The position numbers and the translations under genes are program-made. From Mycobacterium terramassiliense (GTDB lineage Bacteria; Actinomycetota; Actinomycetes; Mycobacteriales; Mycobacteriaceae), in assembly GCF_900157385.1 (NCBI RefSeq), contig NZ_LT717697.1, positions 341,963 to 405,962 on the forward strand: 64,000 nucleotides of DNA, given 5' to 3'. Positions 10,123 to 20,525 of this stretch are shown in pieces. The stretch's first letter is position 1, and each line of letters begins with the position of its first letter. The notes under the pieces are model-generated. The model did no database searches. It was not told the origin of the DNA and worked only from the letters and a program-made list of their open reading frames with translations.

Positions 10123-10763
10123 AAGTCCCCCTAGTGGGCCGACCCGGCGCAAGCGCACGCTGTCCCCGGCGCCAGGCCCGCGCGAACGATGGTGAGGCGC
10201 ACGCTGTTGAACGCCCGGCAATGCGCGCGATATGGTGCCCCCCGCGACGTGTACAACACCGCACCGATGTGCACTTCGCCGTACCCACGTCCAGATCGCC
10301 GCACAATTACTCCATAGTGACGCAGCTCGCTGTAACGGGGCTGGCTAATCACTGAGAATTAACTGAAAGCCGACTTTGACGTGGACCGAATGGCCGGGCA
10401 TCCGCTGGAGGCTCTGTCGCGGACAGCGCCAAAACCGGCAAGGGTCAACGGGCGTCCGGCCGGTTCGCGGCGGCCGGCTGTCCGTTTCGTCGCGTCCGCG
10501 ATTGCGGCCGTCATGTCGTGGAAAAGCCTGTGCTGCAGAGCGATACGGCGATGAAAGGCTTTGCGTCGCCGACGGCCTGGCCGGTAGGTCCGCGTCCCCG
10601 CGGTCACCGCCGGTGGTTGCCGAGCCGGCGCGCGGTGGGTGCTGCGACGCACGCCGGAGTACGGTTGCGGCGCCGACCCCATTCACACCCCGATGGCTTT
10701 GCCAGAGAGTCAATCAGCAAGCGTTAGTTGCCAGCCAAGGCAGTGGATTGCCGGATCCGGGAC
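10123..10763 (-). other. Intergenic region between guanidine hydrolase gene and PPE pair
   Basis: I see no convincing gene in these 640 bp. Several open frames exist on both strands but lack ribosome sites and family resemblance. A 73-codon minus-strand frame (10352-10131) ends just before the PPE ribosome site but looks compositionally random. The region probably holds the promoter of the PPE pair, since the AT-richer stretch at about 10290-10370 is directly upstream of it. If so, the PPE-permease-urease block may not depend on the riboswitch transcript. A short palindrome, CCGGATCCGG, lies at 10751-10760 just past the upstream gene's stop. It is too weak to call a terminator. Confidence 0.4.
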
Positions 10764-11927
10764 CTAGTCGTTAAACGGCCCCCACGCGTGGCGCTTCAGG
10801 GCGGCCGGTTTCTTGCCGAGTTTTCCGGCCCGAACCATGACGGCCAGGCTGTCCAGGATGACCCGGCTGCTCATCAGCGCGGTCTGTTCGGCCCAGTCGT
10901 AGGGCGGTGAGCACTCCACCACCTCGATGCCGTTGAGGCCCGGCTCGGAGATCATCCGGATCAGGTTCAGCGCTTCGCGCGGCAACAGGCCACCGGGCTC
11001 GGGCCAGCCGGTGCCGGGCACGAAGCCGGCGTCGATCACGTCGATGTCGAACGACAGATAGACCGCCTTGGCGTCCTTCCACGCCGTTTCGAGCGCGATC
11101 TCGGCGATCTTTTCGATACCGACGCGTTCGACGTCGCCCACCGTGATGACCGTGCTGCCGCGCTGCCGGCCCACCTGCACGCCCGCGCGCGGCGCCTGCC
11201 AGCCGCCGATGCCGATCTGGACCAGATTGGTGGCCGGCGCGTTCTTGATGTTGGTGGCGTGGAACCACGGTGTGGTGTGCATCCGCTCGTCGAGATCGGT
11301 TTCCTGAGTGTCGACGTGGCGGTCGAAGTGGATGATGCCCACGTTGCCGTCCATGTGCGGGGCGAGGCCTCGCACCGTCGGGAACCCGATCGAGTGGTCG
11401 CCGCCGAGGATCACCGGGAACACGCCCTTGGAAACCACATGGGACATGGCCGTGCTGATCTGGTCGAACGACTTCTCGATGTTGGCCGGAATGGTGACCA
11501 CGTCGCCGATGTCGACGATGTTGAGTTGTTCACGCAGGTCCACCCCGAGTTCGTAGCAATAGGTGCCGAACAGGTTGGTCGAGCGGCGGATTCCCATCGG
11601 CCCGAACCGAGTACCCGGGCGGTAGGTGGTCCCGGCGTCCAGCGGCGCCCCGAAGACGGCCACCTCGGCGTCGCCCACATCGTTGACGTCTTCCAGGAAC
11701 GGGCACTTCAGGAATGTCCCGCGCTCCCCGGCGAAGTGCGGCAGCTCGCCGCGCGAAAAGGTCGACAACGTGCGGTCGTTGATCGTGGGGGCCGCTTCCA
11801 GGCCGTGGGCGAGGCAGCGCTCGATCTCGTCGCGATGGCGGCGGGTGGACAGTTCCGCCTCCGCCTGCTGCGCCCAGCTGCCTTCCCGGTTGGGGATGTC
11901 AGCCTGTCCGGCGAACGGATTGAACAT
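10764..11927 (-). CDS. gdmH: Ureohydrolase-family enzyme, probable Ni-dependent guanidine hydrolase
   Basis: The predicted reaction is guanidine + H2O to urea + NH3. The protein belongs to the arginase/agmatinase fold. Metal ligands are visible: His178 in GGDHSIGFP, Asp202/His204/Asp206 in FDRHVDTQETDLDE, and Asp294/Asp296 in SFDIDVIDAGFVPGTGWP. Ordinary agmatinases have Ala where this has Arg203. As I recall, the FDRHVDT form and the long N-terminal extension (about 85 residues before VAVFGAPLDAG) are features of the cyanobacterial guanidine hydrolase subfamily. The ATG at 11927 has a strong GAGAGGAAG ribosome site and gives 387 residues; an upstream in-frame GTG at 11957 lacks one. A guanidine-III riboswitch 124 nt upstream supports guanidine over agmatine. 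Urease lies downstream on the same strand. Agmatinase or another guanidino hydrolase remains possible. Confidence 0.82.
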   Translation of the reverse strand: MFNPFAGQADIPNREGSWAQQAEAELSTRRHRDEIERCLAHGLEAAPTINDRTLSTFSRGELPHFAGERGTFLKCPFLEDVNDVGDAEVAVFGAPLDAGTTYRPGTRFGPMGIRRSTNLFGTYCYELGVDLREQLNIVDIGDVVTIPANIEKSFDQISTAMSHVVSKGVFPVILGGDHSIGFPTVRGLAPHMDGNVGIIHFDRHVDTQETDLDERMHTTPWFHATNIKNAPATNLVQIGIGGWQAPRAGVQVGRQRGSTVITVGDVERVGIEKIAEIALETAWKDAKAVYLSFDIDVIDAGFVPGTGWPEPGGLLPREALNLIRMISEPGLNGIEVVECSPPYDWAEQTALMSSRVILDSLAVMVRAGKLGKKPAALKRHAWGPFND

Positions 11928-12050
11928 CAAACTTCCTCTCGTCGCGAATGAATTCACGGCGGAGGATGCCCCGGCGACCGAAGTCTAAGCGGAAGGCAGA
12001 TACAGGAGCCATCTTTGAAATGACCCGGCGCGCCAGGCATCATCCCGCGG

Positions 12051-12091
12051 TCGCCGTCTTTTCGCTTTCCGGGTACGGCGAACTCGTCCGG
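12051..12091 (-). promoter_or_regulatory. Guanidine-III riboswitch (ykkC-III class)
   Basis: Read on the minus strand, the 41 nt begin CCGGACGAG (12091-12083). They continue CGCCGTACCCGG (12080-12069), then an A-rich loop, and end AAGACGGCGA (12060-12051). This order, the length and nearly all fixed bases match the guanidine-III aptamer I know: CCGGACGAG, CGCCGUACCCGG, AAGACGGCG. Stem P2 pairs CGCCGT (12080-12075) with ACGGCG (12057-12052). The CCGG and ACGAG elements form the pseudoknot half. Guanidinium binding is expected to raise expression of the downstream ureohydrolase gene. The gap of 124 nt to its start is long for a purely ribosome-site-occluding switch, so the expression platform is unclear. 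Confidence 0.88.
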
Positions 12092-12117
12092 GCGGCCCCT
12101 GCGGCGCGCCGCTATTG

Positions 12118-12145
12118 AAGGTACCGGCTCGTTCGGCGACCGCAA
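12118..12145 (-). promoter_or_regulatory. Candidate promoter of the guanidine-III riboswitch transcript
   Basis: On the minus strand, TTGCGG (12145-12140) and TACCTT (12123-12118) are separated by 16 bp, a reasonable SigA-like pair. A start about 7 nt downstream would place the aptamer roughly 20 nt into the RNA. This is pattern-based only. Confidence 0.4.
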
Positions 12146-12458
12146 CTTCGGCGGGGGTCGTGTCGCGCCGCGGCGATCGGCTCCGCCCGGGCGTGGTGGG
12201 CCATCCGGATGCGCCCCCGCTGCGTTCTTCAAAGACGTTGCAGGGCAACGCGATTAGTGCAGGAAGCTGTCCGAGCATCCGCCCGCAGGCACGTGGCGTC
12301 CAAGGAGCCTCGACCGAACGCAACGAATGCGCGCCCGGCCGGGAACGGATCGGGGGGCGCCGGGATTGCCTTGCGGAACAGGCATTTTCGGGAACCGGGA
12401 ACCTCGTCGCCGTAAGGCCTCGGTAACGACTGGCCGACTGCTGGGAACTTGCTGGGAA

Positions 12459-12875
12459 TTACGCGTCGAGGTTCTGTAGCCGCACCTGGCCGCGGGCCAC
12501 CACCCGATCGTTGTCGTCGGTGATCGTCACGAGCCACAGCTGCTGGCGCCGGCCGCGATGAATCGGCTCGGCGCTGCCGTACACCGTCCCGGAGCCGATC
12601 GAGCGCAGGAAGTCGGTGTTGTTGTTGACGCCCACGACGTTCCCGCCGTTGCCTTTCGCGTTGAGCCAGGTGTAGGCGGACACGCTGGCCATGCTCTCGA
12701 TCATCGAGCAGTACACGCCGCCGTGCACGAGGCCCATCGGCTGCAACAGTTTCGGGGTGACCTCGAGCTGCGCGCGGGCGCCGTCGGGACCCAGCTCGGT
12801 GAACCGCAGCCCCAGCTCGGTGTCGAACGGCGCGGTGAAGTTCGGCGGCAACGTCGGGTCGGGCGGCGGTGGCAC
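12459..12875 (-). CDS. PaaI-type hotdog-fold thioesterase
   Basis: This 138-residue protein is of the acyl-CoA thioesterase (hotdog) family, resembling M. tuberculosis Rv1847. The motif GLVHGGVYCSMIESMASVSA contains the HGG(x) element and the Glu expected of PaaI-type active sites. NNNTDFLRSI is the conserved strand that follows. It has a GTG start at 12875 preceded by a Pro-rich N-terminus (PPPPDPTLPP). It is cytosolic with unknown substrate. It lies downstream of the iron-responsive sRNA locus on the same strand, but the strong terminator at 12938-12969 should separate them. Confidence 0.88.
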   Translation of the reverse strand: MPPPPDPTLPPNFTAPFDTELGLRFTELGPDGARAQLEVTPKLLQPMGLVHGGVYCSMIESMASVSAYTWLNAKGNGGNVVGVNNNTDFLRSIGSGTVYGSAEPIHRGRRQQLWLVTITDDNDRVVARGQVRLQNLDA

Positions 12876-12929
12876 GTTATGTGTCTACACCATTGGCGAC
12901 CCCGCGCCGCCGGGGCGGAACGCCTGCGG

Positions 12930-13032
12930 ATAAAACGGGCGAGCCCCGCGCAGGGGCGCGGGGCTCGCCGATCGAGTAGACCGGGGGTCACTGCAGCCCT
13001 CAGGACCCTGCCGCGGTCATTGTCGCTCGACC
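12930..13032 (-). ncRNA. mrsI: MrsI-like iron-responsive small RNA
   Basis: A compact transcription unit can be read on the minus strand with no coding content. It has a -35 TTGCGA (13068-13063), an 18-bp spacer and a -10 TATGCT (13044-13039). An IdeR-like box sits within this promoter. About 100 nt downstream is a 13-bp GC hairpin followed by CGTTTTATC. In M. tuberculosis the sRNA MrsI (ncRv11846) lies at this same place, between the blaI and thioesterase genes. It is induced by iron starvation and represses iron-using proteins such as bacterioferritin. Ends given here are estimates from the promoter and terminator. Confidence 0.78.
12938..12969 (-). terminator. Strong Rho-independent terminator of the small RNA
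   Basis: This is a perfect 13-bp inverted repeat (GGCGAGCCCCGCG at 12938-12950 against 12957-12969) with a 6-nt loop. On the minus strand it is followed by CGTTTTATC. Such clear intrinsic terminators are uncommon in mycobacteria. It lies upstream of the thioesterase start, which supports a separate small transcript ending here. Confidence 0.8.
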
Positions 13033-13041
13033 GAGACCAGC

Positions 13042-13060
13042 ATAGGCAAGGCTGCCCTAA
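13042..13060 (-). promoter_or_regulatory. Candidate IdeR (iron) box
   Basis: ATAGGCAAGGCTGCCCTAA matches 14 of 19 positions of the IdeR consensus TTAGGTTAGGCTAACCTAA, including both TAGG/CCTA ends and the AGGCT centre. It lies between the -35 and -10 of the small RNA promoter, so Fe-IdeR binding would block transcription when iron is plentiful. Confidence 0.7.
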
Positions 13061-13110
13061 TTTCGCAAGGTACGTTTTCACCGAAACAAGTCGCCTCGGA
13101 ATCGTGTTGG

Positions 13111-13127
13111 TACGACCGTCAGTAGTA
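13111..13127. promoter_or_regulatory. Candidate BlaI operator
   Basis: TACGAC, 5 bp, then GTAGTA forms an imperfect dyad close to the TACTAC/GTAGTA half-sites reported for BlaI-type repressors. It lies 43 bp before the blaI start, where autoregulation is expected. One half-site has a mismatch. Confidence 0.45.
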
Positions 13128-13169
13128 AGCGGAGTACGCTTATTTCGACGCTCAGGAGATGAACGCACT

Positions 13170-13589
13170 ATGGCCAAGCTGACCCGGCTGGGGGATCTGG
13201 AACGTGCCGTGATGGATCATTTGTGGTCCACGGCCGAGCCCCAAACCGTCCGCCAAGTCCACGAAGCGTTGTCGGCGCGACGCGACCTGGCATACACGAC
13301 GATCATGACCGTCCTGCAGCGGCTGGCCAAAAAGAACCTGGTCTCCCAGATCCGCGACGACCGTGCCCACCGCTACGCGCCGGTGCACGGTCGCGATGAG
13401 CTGGTCGCCGGGCTGATGGTCGACGCGCTGGCCCAGGCGGAGGACTCGGGGGACCGGCAGGCGGCCCTGGTCCACTTCGTCGAGCGGGTCGGCGCCGACG
13501 AGGCCGAGGCGCTGCGGCGCGCGCTCGCCGAACTGGAAGCCAATCAACGCCACACCACGCCGTCGGCTGGCGCGGCGGCGGAGGACTGA
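13170..13589 (+). CDS. blaI: BlaI/MecI-family transcriptional repressor
   Basis: This is a winged-helix repressor of 139 residues. It opens MAKLTRLGDLERAVMDHLW, and the TVRQVHEAL/YTTIMTVLQRLAKK helices form the DNA-binding unit. In M. tuberculosis the counterpart (Rv1846c) represses the beta-lactamase gene and its own region and is inactivated by beta-lactams. The frame is open upstream to 12558, but the ATG at 13170 has an AGGAGA 10 nt before it and fits the family length. It lies 14 bp before the M56 peptidase gene in a likely operon. Confidence 0.93.
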   Translation: MAKLTRLGDLERAVMDHLWSTAEPQTVRQVHEALSARRDLAYTTIMTVLQRLAKKNLVSQIRDDRAHRYAPVHGRDELVAGLMVDALAQAEDSGDRQAALVHFVERVGADEAEALRRALAELEANQRHTTPSAGAAAED

Positions 13590-13603
13590 GGGAGACTGGC
13601 AGC

Positions 13604-14554
13604 GTGTCAGCGCTGGCCTTCACCGTTCTCGCGGTGCTGTTGGTCGGCCCGGCGCCGGCCCTGTTGGCACGCGCGACGTGGCCGTTGCGCGCTCCCCGCG
13701 CCGCGATGGTGCTGTGGCAGGCCGTCGCACTGGCCGCCGTCCTGTCGGCGTTCAGTGCCGGCATCGCGATCGCCAGCAGGCTGCTCGTGCCCGGCCCCGA
13801 CGGGCGGCCCACGGCCAGCGTCATCGGCGCCGCCGGCCGGCTCGGCTGGCCGCTGTGGGCGGCCTACATCGCAGTCTTCGCGTTGACCGTGGTAGTCGGC
13901 GCCCGGCTGATGATCGCCATCCTGCGGGTGGCCATCGCCAATCGCCGCCGGCGGGCCCACCACCGCATGGTCGTCGATCTGGTCGGGGTCGGGCACGACG
14001 CGGCCGCGGCCCAGCCCTGCGCCCGCACGCGCGACCTTCGCATCCTGGACGTCCGGCAGCCGCTGGCCTACTGCTTGCCCGGCGTCCGGAGCCGGGTCGT
14101 GGTCAGCGAGGGAGCGCTGACCACGCTCGCCGATGAGGAAGTCGCGGCGATCCTCACCCACGAGCGAGCCCACCTGCGGGCCCGCCACGATCTGGTGCTG
14201 GAGGCGTTCACCGCCGTGCACGCCGCCTTCCCGCGGCTCGTGCGCAGCACCAACGCGCTGCGCGCGGTGCAACTGCTCGTCGAGCTTCTGGCCGACGACG
14301 CGGCGGTACGCGCAACCGGTCGCACTCCCCTGGCCCGCGCGCTGGTGGCCTGCGCATCGGGGCGGGCGCCCTCGGGCGCCCTGGCCGTCGGCGGCCCCAG
14401 CACCGTGCTGCGGGTGCGGCGGCTGTCCGGGCGCGGCAACAGCCTGACGCTCTCGGCGGCCGCGTACCTGGCCGCGGCGGCCGTCATGGTGGTGCCCACC
14501 GTCGCGCTCGTCGTCCCGTGGCTCACCGAGCTGCGGCGGCTGTTCAACCTCTGA
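13604..14554 (+). CDS. M56 (BlaR1-like) membrane metallopeptidase
   Basis: This 316-residue membrane protein pairs with BlaI, like Rv1845c/BlaR. Hydrophobic helices lie at about residues 1-20, 35-60 and 80-105, with a last one near 285-305. The zinc site is HERAHLRARHD (a variant of HExxH: H-E-R-A-H) near residue 186. It lacks the long extracellular penicillin-binding sensor domain of staphylococcal BlaR1, so beta-lactam sensing must be indirect or involve other parts. GTG start; 14 bp after blaI. Confidence 0.88.
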   Translation: MSALAFTVLAVLLVGPAPALLARATWPLRAPRAAMVLWQAVALAAVLSAFSAGIAIASRLLVPGPDGRPTASVIGAAGRLGWPLWAAYIAVFALTVVVGARLMIAILRVAIANRRRRAHHRMVVDLVGVGHDAAAAQPCARTRDLRILDVRQPLAYCLPGVRSRVVVSEGALTTLADEEVAAILTHERAHLRARHDLVLEAFTAVHAAFPRLVRSTNALRAVQLLVELLADDAAVRATGRTPLARALVACASGRAPSGALAVGGPSTVLRVRRLSGRGNSLTLSAAAYLAAAAVMVVPTVALVVPWLTELRRLFNL

Positions 14555-14613
14555 CGCCCGCCGCGAAGAGCAATCAGCCCGGGCGGATGCGTGACCGCTG
14601 TGCCACAGTGTGA

Positions 14614-14628
14614 CCGAAAGCTTTTCGG
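14614..14628. promoter_or_regulatory. Palindrome upstream of gnd1
   Basis: CCGAAA-GCT-TTTCGG is a perfect 6-bp dyad with a 3-bp centre, 32 bp before the gnd1 start. A second dyad, CTGTG-C-CACAG, lies just upstream. They could be an operator; no regulator is identified. Confidence 0.35.
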
Positions 14629-14659
14629 AAGTAGTTACCCGACACTGAGAGGCCCACAG

Positions 14660-16126
14660 ATGAGTGCCCCGACTTCCAAGGACGCCAAGACCGGTACCGC
14701 GCAGATCGGCGTCACCGGCCTGGCGGTAATGGGATCGAACATCGCCCGCAATTTCGCCCACCACGGCTACACGGTCGCGTTGCACAACCGAACCGTCGCC
14801 AAGACCGACGCGTTGCTCAAAGAACACGGCGACGAGGGCAAGTTCGTGCGCTCGGAAACCATCGCGGAGTTCCTCGACGCGCTGGAGAAGCCGCGGCGGG
14901 TGCTCATCATGGTCAAGGCCGGCGACCCCACCGACGCCGTCATCAACGAGCTCGCCGACGCCATGGAGGAAGGCGACATCATCATCGACGGCGGCAACGC
15001 CCTCTACACCGACACCATTCGCCGCGAGAAGGCGATGCGCGAGCGGGGCCTGCACTTCGTCGGCGCCGGCATCTCCGGCGGCGAGGAGGGCGCGCTCAAC
15101 GGGCCGTCGATCATGCCGGGCGGACCCGCCGAGTCGTATAAGTCGCTGGGTCCGCTGCTCGAGGAGATCTCCGCCCACGTCGACGGGGTGCCGTGCTGCA
15201 CGCACATCGGGCCCGACGGCGCCGGGCACTTCGTGAAGATGGTGCACAACGGCATCGAGTACTCGGACATGCAGCTGATCGGCGAGGCCTACCAGCTGCT
15301 GCGCGACGGGCTCGGCAAGAGCGCGGACGAGATCGCCGACGTGTTCGACGACTGGAACAAAGGCGACCTGGACAGCTTCCTGGTCGAGATCACCGCCCAG
15401 GTCCTGCGCCAGAAGGACGCGAGGACGGGCGAGCCGCTCGTCGACGTCATCCTCGATGAGGCCGAGCAGAAGGGCACCGGCCGCTGGACCGTGAAGTCGG
15501 CCCTGGACCTTGGTGTCCCGGTGACCGGGATCGCCGAGGCCGTGTTCGCCCGCGCCCTGTCGGGTTCGGTGACCCAACGCAAGGCCACCACCGGGCTGGC
15601 CTCCGGGCAGCTCGGCCAAAACCCAAGCGATGCAAAGCAATTCGTGGAGGACGTCCGGCAGGCCCTGTACGCGTCGAAGATCATCGCCTACGCCCAGGGC
15701 TTCAACCAGATTCAGGCCGGTAGCGCCGAATACGACTGGGGCATCACGCCCGGCGACCTGGCCACCATCTGGCGTGGCGGCTGCATCATCCGGGCGAAAT
15801 TCCTCAACCGGATCAAGGACGCGTTCGACGAAGACCCCGACCTGCCGACGCTCGTCGTCGCGCCGTACTTCCGCAGCGCGATCGAGGCGGCGATCGACGG
15901 CTGGCGGCGCGTCGTGGTGACCGCCACCCAGCTGGGCATCCCGATCCCGGGCTTCTCCTCGGCGCTGTCCTACTACGACGCGCTGCGCACCGAGCGGCTG
16001 CCCGCGGCGCTCACCCAGGGGCTGCGCGACTTCTTCGGCGCGCACACCTACGGGCGCATTGACGACGACCCGGACAAGCGCTTCCATACGCTGTGGAGCG
16101 GTGACCGCAGCGAAGTGCCCGCGTAG
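14660..16126 (+). CDS. gnd1: 6-phosphogluconate dehydrogenase, decarboxylating
   Basis: This is the third step of the oxidative pentose phosphate pathway: 6-phosphogluconate + NADP+ to ribulose-5-phosphate + CO2 + NADPH. It has 488 residues, close to the long dimeric form. The nucleotide-binding turn is IGVTGLAVMGSNIARN. The substrate loop GAGISGGEEGALNGPSIMPG and the catalytic Lys/Asn in HFVKMVHNGIEYSDMQ are intact. The ATG at 14660 with GAGAGG upstream is preferred to the earlier in-frame start at 14591. Confidence 0.97.
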   Translation: MSAPTSKDAKTGTAQIGVTGLAVMGSNIARNFAHHGYTVALHNRTVAKTDALLKEHGDEGKFVRSETIAEFLDALEKPRRVLIMVKAGDPTDAVINELADAMEEGDIIIDGGNALYTDTIRREKAMRERGLHFVGAGISGGEEGALNGPSIMPGGPAESYKSLGPLLEEISAHVDGVPCCTHIGPDGAGHFVKMVHNGIEYSDMQLIGEAYQLLRDGLGKSADEIADVFDDWNKGDLDSFLVEITAQVLRQKDARTGEPLVDVILDEAEQKGTGRWTVKSALDLGVPVTGIAEAVFARALSGSVTQRKATTGLASGQLGQNPSDAKQFVEDVRQALYASKIIAYAQGFNQIQAGSAEYDWGITPGDLATIWRGGCIIRAKFLNRIKDAFDEDPDLPTLVVAPYFRSAIEAAIDGWRRVVVTATQLGIPIPGFSSALSYYDALRTERLPAALTQGLRDFFGAHTYGRIDDDPDKRFHTLWSGDRSEVPA

Positions 16127-16142
16127 CGGCTCGCGTGTATAG

Positions 16143-17609
<1,467 letters not shown>

Positions 17610-17783
17610 GCGCGCTAAGCCGCCGACGGCGTTCTGCCCGCTGGACGTCTTGGCTACCATGTGAATTCACGTGAGTTTTCGGCTGGCAGCAAACCGCTGC
17701 GCCGCCTCGAAGGAAAGGGATGACGTGCCGCAGGCACGCGTCGAGGCCCCGCCACCGACCCGGGCCTTCCGCAGGAAGCCGTC

Positions 17784-19150
<1,367 letters not shown>

Positions 19151-19154
<4 letters not shown>

Positions 19155-20236
19155 GCGACGCGCTGGGAGTGTTGCTGGCGATCCTGCTGATCGGGGTGAA
19201 CGCGTTCTTCGTCGCGGCCGAGTTCGCCTTGATCTCGGCCCGCCGCGACCGCCTCGAAGCGCTGGCCGAACAGGGCAAGGCGCGCGCGGTCACGGTGATC
19301 CGCGCCGGCCAGAATCTTCCGTCCATGCTGGCCGGCGTGCAGCTCGGGGTGACGGTCGCCTCGCTGCTGCTGGGCCGCGTCGGGGAGGCCGCGGTCGCCA
19401 ACCTGCTGCGCGGCGCGTTCGAGCTGACCGGCATGCCGGCGGCGCTGCTGCACACGGTGTCGCTGGTGATCGCGCTGGCGATCGTGGTGACGCTGCACGT
19501 GCTGCTGGGCGAGATGGTGCCGAAGAACATCGCGCTGGCGGGCCCCGAGCGCGCCGCGATGCTGTTGGTTCCGCCCTACCTGGCCTACGTGCGCGCGGCG
19601 CGGCCGTTCATTGCCTTCTACGACAAGTGCGCCAACGTGGTGCTGCGCGCGCTGCGTGTCGAGCCCAAGTCGCACCTCAGCATGGCGGTTTCGACGACGG
19701 AGCTGAGGGTGATGATCACCGAATCGGTGTCCGAGGGCCTGCTGGATGCCGAGGAGCACGGCAGGCTGACCCGGGCGCTGCAGCTGCGCCACCGCACGGT
19801 CGGCCAGGTCGCGCGGCCGCTGGCCGAGATCCAGGCGGTACCGGTGGCCGCGGCGGACTCCGGGCCGACCGTGGCCGCGGTCGAACACGCCCTGGCCCGG
19901 ACCGGGTACTCGCGGTTTCCCGTCGTGAACCTCGACGCGGAGTTCATCGGCTACGTCCACATCAAGGATGTGCTGACGCTCGGCGACGATCCGCAGACGG
20001 TGATCGACCTTGCGCTGGTGCGACCGCTGCCGCGGGTCCCGCGGTCGCTGCCGCTGGCCGACGCGCTGTCGCGGATGCGCCGCAGCAACAGCCACCTGGC
20101 GCTGGTGACCGCCGATAGCGGGGCCACCGGGGCCAGCGGGACCGCGGGGGCCGGCGGCGCCTCTGGAGCAGTCGTGGCGATGGTGGCGATGGAAGATCTG
20201 GTGGAGGACCTCGTCGGCGCGATGCGCGACGCATAG
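19151..20236 (+). CDS. CNNM/CorC-type membrane protein, shorter partner
   Basis: This is the second of the pair, 361 residues: a DUF21 domain ([22 protein letters not shown]) plus CBS repeats, but it stops soon after the second CBS and lacks the CorC_HlyC C-terminal domain. A Gly/Ala/Thr-rich insert (about residues 319-338) interrupts the second CBS region just before [16 protein letters not shown]. The ATGA overlap with the previous gene suggests 1:1 synthesis and perhaps a heterodimer. Confidence 0.9.
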
Positions 20237-20525
20237 TCGGCCTGGGCGGCGGGTGCGGCCCCGCGGAGGCCGTATGATCTCCAACGGCTACCAGTCAAGA
20301 AATGCTGGAAAGCAGAGGGTCCCGGCCCGCGGAACATGCGTTGCCAGCAGCGGCCCTCATGGACCGCCGCGGCGCCACAGCTGCGGCTGGAACCCGGGTG
20401 ACCTGCAGTTGTGGGTCGGCCGGGTGACGGTCGTCAGGTTGCCGGTCGGTAGGCTGACGTCAATACCTGTTGAGGCCGGTGAGGTTCCGCGTGCCCCAGT
20501 ACGGAGCCCCTTATGGAGGAGAAAC

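Noticed and set aside
10131..10352. 73-codon minus-strand frame ending just before a PPE ribosome site
   Set aside because: No ribosome site, no recognisable family and unlikely composition; treated as non-coding.
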